From Amaurobius ferox (lineage: Eukaryota > Arthropoda > Arachnida > Araneae > Amaurobiidae), in NCBI GenBank assembly GCA_951213105.1, contig OX578150.1, positions 21,492,022 to 21,556,021 on the forward strand: DNA of 64,000 nucleotides. The letters are read 5' to 3'. The translations under genes and the position numbers were made by a program. This document shows, piece by piece, positions 1 to 11,212 of the stretch (position 1 is the stretch's first letter; every line of letters begins with the position of its first letter). Under the pieces are notes generated by a model. It had not been told where the DNA came from. It saw only the letters and a list, made by a program, of their open reading frames with translations, and searched no databases.

Positions 1-1780
1 ATAATTTGGTACTGAATATGAAAATTAACCGACTTGTTTACAAATTATACTATAAACAGACTACTGGCAAATTAGGTTGTTTAAGAGACAAATATACACT
101 AAACTGACATTATGCATCATTTTATACTAATATCAATAAACGCGATTCCAATAAATATGGTGCAACATTTTGCACTCTCAACAACAATAATTCTCAATAC
201 CATAACTCAAGTATCATATCTGCATATTTGAAACTCTAAAAAAATTCTCATATAAAAAATCAAAATGTAACACAAGGGGCTGAGGGTTATGAGTCCTCAC
301 TAAGGTTGTGAATCTTTTTTAAACCCCTAAAAAAAGCACAATTCGAAATTCAACAATATATATCATGTATAAGTAGTACATTCAAATGCACTAACAGCCA
401 AGTGTATCAAATTACTTTAAACAAAATACCAAAGGAAAAATCAAATTACCTAAATCCCCATTTAATTTTTAAAACCGAAAAGAACTCAAATTGCAATGCA
501 CAATTTAAAATATTCCACATAAAAAAATTAAATTAATCTCCTATCAATAAAATAAATTAATCAATTTAAATACCACAAATTTAAAGACAACATTAAAAAT
601 AGCAGATTTAGAACCAAGAACAAATAATCAACTGATTTCTGTCACCACTCTATTTGAGTGAAAAACTAAACACATTATCAATGTAAAGAACAAGATAATT
701 CAAGTTGACATTTATGTCACAATCATAATGGAGTGTGAAAAACTACTGATATTATCCATCTTTTCACTCAATCAACATTTTCATAAATCAAATTCACATT
801 TCAGTTAGCATTTAAATCCTAACCTTAAATCAGAACATAAAAAATTCCAAGTTGAAAAAACTACTGCTTTAATTCAATAAAATTTAACTTCACAAAAAAA
901 TATTCTCATTAAATTTACTTAATTAATTTTTATTCTAGTTTATCAAAATAATTCTAAATGTTGCTGGGAGCTTGGGTTACAAAAACAACAAATAAAAAAA
1001 AGCAATTGTTAATGAGGTGGGATTAGAATAAAATATGTAAATATTATAAAGCGTGTTCTTCAAATACCTATAATTTCCCAAACCTATGAATTAAATTCAG
1101 TTTCAAACTACATCAATTAAAACAACTCAAATCAATTTAACTTAAATTAAGGGATGCTTAAATAAAAAGAAATTCTAAATGAAAAAGTCAAGTTTAAAAA
1201 TTTCATGTTTCCTCAAAAAATTCTAAATGAAAACATTTAAATCAATTCTATTGAAGTTTCAATTTTTATCAAAATATCCAAACAAATTTATCAAGCCTCA
1301 GTTTAAGAATATATCAAAATATCAACAGTAATCACTTTTAGAATAAACAGGCATATAGAATCAAATCAAATCACTGAAAATTTCTTTATTAAGAACAATA
1401 ATCGTTAAGAACAACTTTTACATTTCAGTTGACATGAATAAGCCCCTAAACTGGTCAAACGGCACCCAATCTGTCCTGTAGAAAAAAACTTTATGATATA
1501 CTAAAATATATTAAATCATTCAAAACATTCTGAATTCTGGAAAACTATCTCTGAAAGCTTCAAAACTTGTGAAGTACCTAAATTTTCAAGTTCCAAAGTT
1601 CCTAAAATCTGAAAACATTCTAGAAATAAACTGAAAGGATGCTGACTGCCCAGTGACCTTAAATGCATAAAAATATATAAATAATTTGGCATCACTTCTG
1701 ATGATATAATAGCAAAAATTAAGCACACATCCACAACAGAAGGTCTTTATTTTACTTCCTATAAGACGTACAAATTTTTT
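1..1780. other. AT-rich DNA without recognisable genes
   Basis: Very AT-rich sequence with many A and T runs. No reading frame in it resembles a known protein, and I see no terminal repeats or RNA gene. It lies upstream of the Adh5 coding exons and may be intergenic DNA or a 5' intron. Confidence 0.6.
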
Positions 1781-1789
1781 TTAAGAAAG

Positions 1790-1834
1790 GGCCAGAGCGC
1801 TTTCGAGCATAAGTACGCTCTTCATCAGTGACTA
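1790..1834 (-). other. Hammerhead-like core motif (degenerate)
   Basis: On the minus strand CTGATGA is followed by a possible four-pair stem (GAGC with GCTC around an 8-base loop) and then GAAA. This is the order of the conserved hammerhead ribozyme core. There is one extra A between CTGATGA and the stem. I could not find matching stems I and III or a cleavage triplet. It may be a relic of the terminal repeats of a Penelope-like element or retrozyme, or coincidence. Confidence 0.25.
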
Positions 1835-2140
1835 CATGGAAATAAAATTTGAATCGTTCATATATAGACCAGATATAGCGACAAAATTTGCATAAATACA
1901 ATTTACAAAAGAATCTACGTTTAGGCAAGGATAAACCGAAAACTATAAAATAATTTTTTTAGAGTTTCAAAAATTCCAACAACAAAGAACAAACAGCATA
2001 GTAAATTACAATATGATATGACAGAGATATTTAGGATTATGACAAAGAGAAGAGAATTATGACTGTTGTGAACGATCGTGATAATCGACCTGTGATGGAA
2101 TATCTTCGTGGTATCGCTCATAATGCGTAACTGTAAATAT

Positions 2141-2198
2141 GCCATTTGCATGTATACAGAATGTATACATTCAAATGGCATGTATACATTCAATGGCA
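2141..2198. repeat. Short inverted repeat with a third partial copy
   Basis: An 18-base arm at 2141-2158 (gccatttgcatgtataca) is followed after three bases by its near-perfect reverse complement at 2162-2179. A third, truncated copy of the second arm follows to 2198. This is a small hairpin of unknown origin. Confidence 0.7.
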
Positions 2199-2396
2199 AG
2201 TGTTTTTTTCATTTTTAATAAAATGAATTTCCTAAATCTTCATTTCAATCTTTGACTATCATTTCAATTTGTCAAAATTTATTCAGTAGTGACTTAATTT
2301 TTATAATTTAGTAATTAAAACTATTAATTAGTAATGTGCAATATTTAGTTAAGATGGTATTTAATTAAGTCAAATTGAATGTTTGGATATAAAAAT

Positions 2397-2520
2397 TGAT
2401 TTGTCGGGATTTCGGCCATGTCCGGATTTTGGACAGTCGGGTTTTCGACCCTGTCTGGATTTTGACTTGTTGGAATTTCAGGTGTCGGTATTTCGTCTGT
2501 CGGGATTTTGGCTGGTTGCA
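2397..2520. repeat. Degenerate minisatellite of TGTCGGGATTTTGG-like units
   Basis: About seven imperfect units of roughly 16-18 bases resembling tgtcgggatttcggc follow one another. Some units are partly self-complementary (ggattttggac, gggttttcgaccc). The block is GC-richer than its flanks. Similar subterminal minisatellites occur in many invertebrate transposons, but I see no coding part here. Confidence 0.6.
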
Positions 2521-3829
2521 ATGAATTTATTAAATCAGTTATGAAAACATATGAACTGTCAAAAATATTTTGAATATAATACGCAATTCAATGGATTAAA
2601 ATCTGCAAGATGTACATTTTACTGCAATCACCTGCCGTTCCATTTCTGTGTGTATCACATTTAATTACCACTAGCCATTTCGAAAGCACGAAGCGCGAGT
2701 GTTAATTTGTTTTAAATGAAAATTGTAGTTTGAAGGATAAAACCATCATAGTACACTTAAAACGATCCCTTTAATATTCTAACGTGGTTATTAGTCTTGG
2801 ATTTGTCTTGGTTATTTGTTAATGAATCACCTCTAAAAGCGATGTATGCCCGAGTACCTATGAAAAAATTTATGTATATTAATTTCATCAGCCTAAGTCT
2901 AAATCTGAAATTCGTTTTTCAAATTATCCCCTGGATCTAGGGAAATAGCCTCTAAAAATTTGGCTTTTCTTTTAATATTTTGTGCTTATATCTCAGGCCA
3001 GAGGCGCTGCCACAACATGATACAATTGCATGGTCGTAAAATGTTAATAACTAAAAGGGAAATCGTATTCATTTCATAGAGTTATATATGACCTCATCCC
3101 CTTTACTTCAATGATTAATCTGAATACAAAAGTTAATACTGTGAGTCACCCACCCCACTTTAAAAATTCAGAATATAAATATTTAAACCATGAAGTGAGA
3201 GAGAGTTACTTCGTGCATTTATATTTAAGTTCATGTTTTAAACAATACAATTAATGCAAACTTCTTTTATACGTAGTTAGATTAGTTAGGTCGAATTGTA
3301 TGATCCACGAAATTGGGGCAAGTCTTATTTCCATGGCATGATCAGAAAATGACCCGCTGATGTAGAATCTAATGCAAAAAATCGGTTGTGGTCAGCACAT
3401 GACTTTCCCCACAGACTCAAATTCATTTTATCTTTATTTCTTTAATAATTCTTTAAATTGACTTTAAATGCACAAAATAACATTCATAAATATTTGAAAT
3501 GACACCGAATTTGCACTTTGAACTTAAACACATGGATCAGGATCTCACCCTCTATTGGCGAGTTCTGTGAGTATACATTTGGATTAGTCTGATCACCCAC
3601 ATTTCTGAAAATCGAATAAACACGATACAAAGATTTTTTCTGGTCTTTATTCACTTGAACCCTTCTATAGTTGGAATATGCTGCTGAAGAGGAGAATGAC
3701 AGCATATCATCCTAGTGACATTATTCATATTAACTTCCAGTTATCTGCAAGGAGAGACAGTCATTGGAAGTATTCATTGGAATTTTTTATAAACTATTTA
3801 ATAATAACTATTATTAGGTACATTTCATT
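2521..3829. other. Unannotated AT-rich stretch
   Basis: No coding similarity seen. Around 3385-3412 is a string like aaatcggttgtggtcagcac followed by atgactttcc. It resembles the left end of the inverted-repeat element near 44862, so a transposon end may be present. Nothing else can be supported. Confidence 0.5.
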
Positions 3830-4330
3830 ACCTTGAATCCATAATGCATTATACACTACATTTACTCATGATTAGAAACAGCTATTCCACCTCGAATAAT
3901 GATATTTAATGATTCACAAACCACAGAGTTTGTCAGAATCTCAAAATCACTAATTTTCAAGAAATATTACCATAATCCGTACACATACCTCTCCCCCTCA
4001 GACACACACATTCAGACCTTGGAAGCATTACCCTATTAAACAAGACTCCCTTGTTCTCTAGCAATTATGTTTTCACTTTTTTTACGAATATATATCTCGC
4101 ATATTTAAATAATACATTAGTCGTTTATTGTATTACGTCGAACCCGTTACATTTTATACCACTGTCTCTTAGAAACACTGCTCGTGCATGTAATGGTATG
4201 TATTGATCTCCAAATCACCAACTTATACCTCGCCAGTAAAAACCAGTAATGATTCTCCAAAAAATTAAAGTTAAATATCCGTTATGGAACATTCAATTAT
4301 ATTATACCATTCCGAAATTTCCCATGCATT
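3830..4330. repeat. Diverged dispersed repeat, copy 1
   Basis: Several blocks here recur in the same order at 14040-14470: tagaaacagctat, gaccttggaagcattaccct, tattaaacaagac, and tctcgcatatttaaataata. Spacing and sequence have drifted in both copies. The pair looks like two old copies of one uncharacterised interspersed repeat. No coding part is visible. Confidence 0.5.
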
Positions 4331-5075
4331 TGCCGGCTACATTTTCTGTAACAAAAATAAAATAAAAATAATTGTTATGCGAGTACACACATGGCTCTGC
4401 CAGGACTGCTCATTTTAAATCCTGGACAACGCCATGTATATTTCTTAGTTAATTAAAAATCATAATATTTTTATTCTAATGCCAAGTTTCAACATTAAAA
4501 TAAATAATCAGTATTCGACAATCGGATTCACCGAAATTCTAAACTGAATACCAATTTTAACCAATGAATATTGTATCCATAATAGAAACAAATATCGACA
4601 AACTATAAATAACCTCCTAGAATTTTAAACAATCTTATAAATTATATAGGCAGTCTTAGAATTTTATACAATTAAATTATATAGCATTTTCAAAAACTTT
4701 GTGCAACAGATGGCAGCATCAGTGAAGATCAGCTAGAATCCATTTCTTTATAAAGGGACTCTAAGATCAGCATACGAACAGCAATTATCTGATATGATTT
4801 TTTAAAAATTGATAAAATTTCGTCTATTATTCGTATGGATTTTTTTCGAAATTTATTGAAAAATGAATTTTTCGACCTTTTCGATGGTGTTAAGATGGAA
4901 AGTGTATAGTAATATTTTCGGTCTTTAATAATTTTACAATGTATTGAGATAGCAATATTTTCGGTCTTTAATAATTTTACAATGTATTGAGACATGAAAG
5001 TATATATATATAAATATTTATATTCATTTAATGGACTCGTATGACTTCCATTAACATTTTGTGTAAGAAGAATTT

Positions 5076-5165
<90 letters not shown>
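4331..5165. repeat. AT-rich DNA ending in (TA)n and (CATA)n microsatellites
   Basis: The stretch has no coding signal. At 5077-5112 and 5140-5167 are long TA runs, with a block of CATA repeats between them. An imperfect duplication of the agcaatattttcggtcttta region lies near 4910-4985. The TA tract abuts the left direct repeat of the Penelope-like element. Confidence 0.7.
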
Positions 5166-5169
<4 letters not shown>

Positions 5170-5520
5170 AATGTTTGAAATAATTTTAAGGATATATATA
5201 CAAGAAAACCAAATGTATAAAATAAATTTAGGGATATGTATAAAAAAACAAGTAAAATGGATTACAAAATATGTCAAGAATGCCATGAAATATCAGGCGC
5301 AAAGCAGCCTTAACATCATATAACGATGCATAATATAAAAGCCAAAAGGAATAAAAGTAATAAAAGGAATAAAAACAGAGTAAAACTAAAAGAGACCGTG
5401 TGTGTGTGTGTGGGGGGGGGGGGTGACCCCCACTCCCCGGTTAAAGCATGCTTAAAAGCTGCGGCAACACTCCCGGTAATTCGATACTACTCACAGAAGG
5501 TCACCCAGACCAAAGCATAC
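5166..5520 (-). repeat. Direct repeat (pLTR-like) of the Penelope-like element, 3' copy
   Basis: This 355-base block is repeated at 9322-9657 in the same orientation with few differences (an extended GT run and a G run of about 12, plus a small indel near 5481). The two copies bracket the GIY-YIG/RT coding region. That matches the direct terminal repeats (pseudo-LTRs) known in Penelope-like elements. I searched by eye for a hammerhead core (CTGANGA and GAAA) on both strands and saw none. Confidence 0.75.
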
Positions 5521-5784
5521 ACCGGAAGGACAAAATCCGTATAACTTGTAAAAAACCCAATACATAAATAAAACCGTTTTACCAAATACATTACCCATAA
5601 CATGATTAGATATAATATAAGTAGTGCAATAGTACAAGACCATTACCAATGATCTCGATCCATAAATTCCCAACACAGCAACATACACGCAATATCAAAT
5701 ACAACCATGTATTACAAAACATTGTAACCGGTGTTATGTACCCAAAACATCGTTGCCCTCCGGCTTCAGCATAATAAAAAATTC

Positions 5785-5854
5785 ACATATATAAAATTTC
5801 GTTCGATTCTGACAACTCTTTCTTGGTGCGTAAATTTTTATGGCAATGAGTGTA

Positions 5855-5889
<35 letters not shown>
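5785..5889. repeat. 75-bp repeat followed by (TA)n, copy 1
   Basis: The block starting catatataaaatttcgttcg and ending near atggcaatgag recurs at 11129-11197, again followed directly by a TA run. The two copies lie outside the RT gene and beyond the right direct repeat, in the same orientation. I infer they are the outermost part of the Penelope-like element's terminal repeat, the right copy being displaced by the Tc1 insertion. Confidence 0.6.
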
Positions 5890-5890
<1 letters not shown>

Positions 5891-5899
5891 CTTTAGTAT

Positions 5900-7745
5900 A
5901 ATTCAATAATCTAGAACGACCTGAAAAACATCGATATTGTCAAAATTCGATACTATGCAATGTAGAAAACGAAATGGATAGCCGACACTTATAGCCTCCG
6001 TAAAATATTTATTTACACTTGAATATTGATCCTCCAAATTAGAATTCAATCTGCTACTTCTAATTAAAAAGTTTCTTACAATGTTACTAAAAACACGTTT
6101 GTCGATATTTGAAGACCAAGGTATCAAATAATTTATCTTGAATTTATAAACTTGTTGCGTTTATCATACATACTAAAAATAGTCTTATTACATGTATCAT
6201 CAAACATTTTGTAAGATCCAAAAAATTAATTTCACCACCCCTCTGTACATTTTCCACCAATTTTAAACGTTTCGGATAAAAAACCAAAATCCAAAGTGTA
6301 GTCCTGTTCCTCAAATGCGGTCAGTAAATCGTCCACATACCTTATGAATATGATTTCATGCAAAATATGTACACCCGATTCGTAATGATTTAGGTAGATA
6401 TCAGCCAACATGGAAGAACAACTTCCACCCATAGATATTCCTTATATCTGTCTATAGAAAATTCATTCCATTATACAAGACAGTTTCGAACAGAACCATC
6501 CGTACCAAGATCTTATATTTCTCAAAAGTAACGAATAATTGCATATAAAATGTTTCATAAGATATCATTAATATATCATAAGGATCATTAATGTTTATGC
6601 TGTTAAAAAGATCAGTGAAGTCGTAACTCCTGTGAAAAACGTTATCAGATATTCCTTCAAGCATCTTCTTAGCTTCGATACTGTTCGCAACCATAGTATG
6701 TGCACCTTGAGTTTTAATTTTTAGAATAATAGTTTTTAAGTTTACAAGTTGACTGTCGTTGGCATCCTTTAAATATGTCTTGTAACCGATCGTTACGGGT
6801 CTGAATTTTATAGGTTTTTTGATTAATTTAGGAATTAAAGTTAGGTATGGAAATCTAACTTTTTTCAATATAATTCCAATTTTTTGTATAGAGCAATGAT
6901 ACTATTTCCGATAGATCTTTTAGACAGAGATAATTGTTGATGCATTGTATCATTACTATAACACTCCAATAATTTCTGATGATATAACTTGCAACATGTA
7001 AGCGCATAGTTAGACGTTACCTTATCGACATAAGTGATAATATAACTCTCCTGTACCTTTTCGATTTCCCGAAAGTCCAATCTTTCACAATTCAGACTGT
7101 ACGTATTCATATAATAACATTCGGTGAACCCCTTTATGACACAGTGTTTCCACTCAACAAATGTTTCGATGGGTATACTAAACTTCACCGCCAATTTATA
7201 AATAAAAAGCACGACGTCATTTGTGAAAGTAGTGATGACATTTCTACACTCCTGGAATCTGTACTTAGTTCCCTTCTCCATGCTACCTCTGAGTTCTGGG
7301 TTTTTTTATCAGATCTAAGTTGCGTTTCCCGTAACAATGTGTTTTAAAGTTGGCTCCGTGAAACCTCTCATATTATCACAATCATCAATATCTTTTCCCT
7401 TCATATTACTACTAAAACCGTTATAATTAAAAATCTTCCTGCCAACAGGTATACCGTACCTATATGTTACACATACCTTAATATCGCTAAGAGGCAAAAG
7501 TTCTGTACAATTCGTTACTATCCGTTTTAATGGAATGCCATCGTATTTTTTATTGCAAAACTTAACTGCGAAATATTCTTTAAATACCTTATTATTTACA
7601 GTCTTACACAAATCAATATTCAAGCTCGATGCCCTTAGTTTTATAAGATCTCTCCAAATGGCCAAGTTTCTGTGATCTGTATCATTATCAAATAAATTCT
7701 CATTCTGTTGTATAAATTTGATCCTTATTCCGTATATTAGATTTT
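5900..7745 (-). pseudogene. Reverse transcriptase region of a Naiad-like Penelope element
   Basis: Read on the minus strand, frames 7665-7315, 7281-6865, 6868-6452, 6432-6232 and 6127-5903 follow one another as one RT broken by frameshifts and stops. Visible parts are an N-terminal block with YVDKVTSNYA, a palm segment with YDFTDLFNSI (motif A), GGSCSSMLADIYLNH (motif B), and FIRYVDDLLTAF (motif C with both catalytic aspartates). A C-terminal piece with VPWSS-like residues lies near 6110. These are typical of Penelope-like RT, which primes on nicked DNA. The GIY-YIG nuclease lies upstream rather than downstream. The same N-terminal portion recurs at 39919-40860. The copy is inactive. Confidence 0.8.
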
Positions 7746-7804
7746 TGATCCAACCGTGTTGTTGTTGAGACCCAGACCGTCCGACCTACCTGATCCAACC
7801 GTGT
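7746..7804 (-). mobile_element. 31-bp 3'-terminal fragment of the 5S-SINE with 14-bp target duplication
   Basis: The bases 7760-7790 read tgttgttgagacccagacc and then gtccgacctacc. They are identical to the 3' tail of the 5S-derived SINE in reverse. They are flanked on both sides by tgatccaaccgtgt (7746-7759 and 7791-7804). The related Penelope fragment at 40800-40830 has a single gatccaaccatgt at the same place, so it shows the uninterrupted sequence. This is a target-primed insertion truncated to its last 31 bases. Confidence 0.85.
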
Positions 7805-8461
7805 GGAATAACTCTTTGTGTCACATGAACACTAAAGAACGACTTGATGTTATTTACAGTTTCATCGTAAAAGAAACTTCGTCCACCTCTTTTTCCTCGG
7901 TGAAATTTATTATAGACAGCCTTCTTATCAACAGCATTATTAGTCAAAACTCCATAATAATCACAGTTATAAGTTGTGTTATAATTTATGGTATTAAGAC
8001 CATAAGGAAATGCCGTACCAAGTTGTTTAATATGATGTTGTTCCCACCAAAGTCGCTGTAAATGGTCACTCACGACATCAATAATTGAAACCTCTACATC
8101 ATTTATCCCGTGATCTGCAAAATGTCGTAACTCAAATTGATTTAGCTGATGGGTTATTCTGCAGTTTATACACCTGACACCTATGCAGGTTAATACGTAT
8201 ATTAAGACAGTTTTTAGTTTTACCAATGTAGACCATATTGCATTTTTTACATTTAATGCCATATATGCAACAAAAAGTCTTACAGAAAAGTTTGTAATTC
8301 ACATCATCTGAAATTTGTGCAGAATTGGCTCTGGGGCATAATTTGTATCTGCCAGAATTACAACGTCTATATTTAAAACTGGACATCTTGCTAAAATAGC
8401 ATCTTCGAGTATCCATATGTAGTTTATCACGATACGACGAGTTATTACATTCAGCAACCAC
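7791..8461 (-). pseudogene. N-terminal GIY-YIG endonuclease domain of the Naiad-like element
   Basis: The frame 8461-8132 holds Cys-rich sequence and then CIYGIKCKKCNMVYIGKTKN, the GIY and YIG motifs with the expected spacing, followed by the LNIRINLHR helix. After a frameshift near 8150 the frame 8262-7786 continues with FELRHFADHG, WWEQHHIKQL and GTAFPYGLN, the usual end of PLE GIY-YIG domains. The domain nicks the target in Penelope-like elements. It lies 5' of the RT, the permuted order described for the Naiad/Chlamys clade; classical Penelope has it at the C terminus. One frameshift disables it. Confidence 0.8.
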
Positions 8462-9321
8462 ACAATTACCAACCCTACTTTTTTTAGTGTTCCCCCCGCT
8501 TTGATAGATCGACTGGAAAAATCACTGATCTTAAGAGATCTAGGGTCACAGTTTGACGATCAGCCATTTACCCCTATATTTCCCGACCGAGCAGACGTCA
8601 CAAAAGTGGCGATATTGCCAGTCGCTTTAATATCTTTTTTAACCATATCATAAATAAAATTACAATTTAGACTCTTGTAATTGAGTTTGCATGTAACGTT
8701 GAACAATACAAACGTAAATTCTGGCAATACACCAACTCCAAACCATCATGATTATCCATATAATATACAATTTCAAGCCAATCAACATCGATTCATACCA
8801 AAGCAACCAGACTAAAGCACAGGGGAAACATTTTATACAATATTAATCAATGTTTTTGTAATATCAATTATAAAAGCTATGTAGCTAATATAAGATATAA
8901 TTACATATATTTATTATTTTTATGTATAATTTTTTATTTGTTATGATTTTTTTGAAAATATTTTTACAATTCTATATTTCTTTACATTAAATGCAACAAG
9001 CATTATATTTACCACAAAATAATACATCAAACACTATAAACACATTAAAATATACATATTACAAAATATCAGTATCACCATATAAGCAAAAAAAAAACGG
9101 TAATCAAATATACACCAGTACCTAGCCCGAAAAGATCACCGAACAACTGAAATAGCACTACACAACTTTCCCGAGAAAATTATCACCACAGCTCAATACA
9201 CACAAAAACGGAGAATGGAAATCACTGAAAATCACATTAAACAGAACAAAAACACTATTAAAAACACATTTGTCACGTATAGCGCAATGCCGCTTATTAC
9301 GAGAATTCAAAAACATATAAT
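8462..9321 (-). other. 5' leader region of the Naiad-like element
   Basis: AT-rich DNA between the GIY-YIG frame and the right direct repeat. On the minus strand short open segments near 8620-8470 could be a decayed N-terminal extension. No other feature is visible. Confidence 0.4.
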
Positions 9322-9657
9322 ATCAAATGTTTGAAATAATTTTAAGGATATATACACACACAAAAAAAAAACCAAATGTAAGAAATAAATTAAGGGATAT
9401 GTATATAAAAAACAAGTAAAATAGATTACAAAGAATATCAATAATGCCATGAAATATCAGGCGCAAAGCAGCCTTAACATATAACGATGCCTAATATAAA
9501 AGCCAAAAGGAATAAAAGTAATAAAAGGAACAATAACAGAGTGGAACCAAAAGGGGCCGTGGGGGAGGGGTGATCCCCACTCCCCGGTTAAAACATGTTT
9601 AAAAGCCACGGCAACACTCCCGGTACTACTCACAGAAGGTCATCCAGGCCAAAGTGT
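9322..9657 (-). repeat. Direct repeat (pLTR-like) of the Penelope-like element, 5' copy
   Basis: Partner of 5166-5520, same orientation, with the same landmarks in order: atcaaatgtttgaaataatt, ggcgcaaagcagcctta, aaaagccaaaaggaataaaa, and ctccccggttaaa. It lies upstream of the GIY-YIG frame when the element is read on the minus strand. The right side is cut by other insertions. Confidence 0.75.
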
Positions 9658-9823
9658 AAAAAGTGTAACTTTTTGAAAATTAATAGTAGGACTATTTCAT
9701 TAACGCAGTCCTATTTCCTACCTTACATTCAACATTTTTGCAATTTACATTGCCCACTTATTTCCACAGGAAAAGAATTAAAGCGCGTTTCAATCTTTTT
9801 GGGACACCCTGTATATAGAACAG
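9658..9823. mobile_element. End fragment of a mariner-type transposon
   Basis: Reading on the minus strand from 9823, the piece begins tacagggtgtcccaaaaag, a terminal repeat style common to Tc1/mariner elements of invertebrates. No transposase or matching second end is recognisable. Confidence 0.45.
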
Positions 9824-10020
9824 GGAAAAAGGTGTATTTTATACCAATTTAGTACCTGTTTTATTTATAATGTTTAATTTATAATGTTTTATTTATAATG
9901 TTCACTACTACTATTGCCAGAGGGCGTTGAACTTCGTTCTCCCCGGCGCAGAAAATGTTACGCAGAAACATTTTGCCTGTACTTAATCTGTTGCTGAGGA
10001 ACGCTTTTTCATTAGGGATA

Positions 10021-11060
10021 CCGTTACGCAGCCATCGAAGACAATATGATTAGCTGTCAGAGTTTGAGAGGAGAAGAATCATCGGGGTGAGGGAAAACGG
10101 GTGGTCATCTCAGAAAGTAGCTCGCCACCTAAACCGTTTTGACTTTACTGTGAGGAGGTGTTGGGACCAGTGGACTAGAGAGAGGTTGCATACACGACGG
10201 CCAGAGTCAGGACGTCCTCGGCAGACCAATAGCCGAGAACACTGTCACATCACCCGACACGCACGCACAGCGCCAACTGTATCATTATCCGCCATCAGGA
10301 CACAGAAAGCTCCTTCACTACTGGCTCATGTGTCTGTCCGTACCTTCTCGAAGCGCCTGGCTGAAGGACATTTGGTATCGCGGCGCCCATTACGTGTGCT
10401 GCCAATGACACCCACCCACCGTCGCCTCCGTTTGGAGTGGTGTCGTGCTAGACGGGATTGGACTGCAACCGAATGGAACCAGGTCGTCTTCAGCGACGAA
10501 TTGAGATTCAATTTGGGCAGTAATGACAACCGTGTACATGTGTGGATGCTTCGTGGTGAACACCTCAATCCTACCTTTGTTTTACAGCGGCACACCGCTT
10601 CCTCAGCTGGTGTGATGGTATGGGGTGCCGTCGCATACGAAACCGGGTCGTCTCTAATATTGATCCACGGAACCATGACAGCCCAGCGGTACGTTCGTGA
10701 CATCATACAGCCACATGTGTTGCCACTCATTGTGCTGCTCCCAGGTGGCATTTTTCAACTGGACATTGCTCGGCCACACAGCAAGAGTGTTACAGAAATG
10801 CCTCCGCCACATTACCACCCTTTCCTGGTCTGCCCGATTCCCAGATTTGTGACCGACTGAGCATGTCTGGGATCACTTGGGACGGCAATTTGGACAGCCT
10901 ACGAGTTTGGTCGAACTGGAGGCACTCTTATAACAACTGTGGAATGAGATGACGCAGGATACCATACGGGATCTGTATGCCTCAATGCCTGCCCGTATCG
11001 CATAGTGTATTCACACTGGAGGTGGCCCAACAGGATACTAGAACCTCCATTCATTTGTAG
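10021..11060 (+). pseudogene. Tc1-like transposase, broken
   Basis: Starts as a Tc1-type protein with a helix-turn-helix region (LSEFERRRIIGVRENGWSSQ) just before the long frame 10087-10860. The DDE domain shows the first aspartate in FSDELRF and the second in QLDIARPHS (usually QQDNARPH). The frame is then lost: the third block, PDL-stop-PTEHVWDHLG, with the catalytic glutamate, lies in another frame at about 10850-10900. Further stops follow. The normal cut-and-paste DD34E enzyme is about 340 residues. I could not define the terminal inverted repeats. It is inserted beside the right repeat of the Penelope-like element. Confidence 0.85.
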
Positions 11061-11128
11061 TTCTTCAGGTAATAAATGATCCTTTTGTTTTGATTTTATA
11101 ATCATTTACTTATATCAACGTCGAACTC

Positions 11129-11212
11129 GCATATATAAAATTTCGTTCGATTCTGACAACTCTTTCTTGGTGGGCAAATAGTTATGGCAATGAGTATATA
11201 TATATATATATA
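11129..11212. repeat. 75-bp repeat followed by (TA)n, copy 2
   Basis: Same block as 5785-5858 (catatataaaatttcgttcg through atggcaatgag), again running into TA repeats. It directly follows the Tc1 copy. It is probably the outer part of the Penelope-like element's 5' terminal repeat, separated from the rest by the Tc1 insertion. Confidence 0.55.

Noticed and set aside
5166..5520. Hammerhead ribozyme in the Penelope direct repeats
   Set aside because: Expected from other PLEs, but no CTGANGA plus GAAA arrangement was seen on either strand of either repeat.
5166..9657. LTR retrotransposon, because of direct repeats
   Set aside because: The enclosed genes are a GIY-YIG domain and a Penelope-type RT. 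There is no gag, protease or integrase, and the repeats lack clear TG...CA ends.
10326..10751. 141-residue minus ORF
   Set aside because: Antisense shadow of the Tc1 transposase at 10021-11060.
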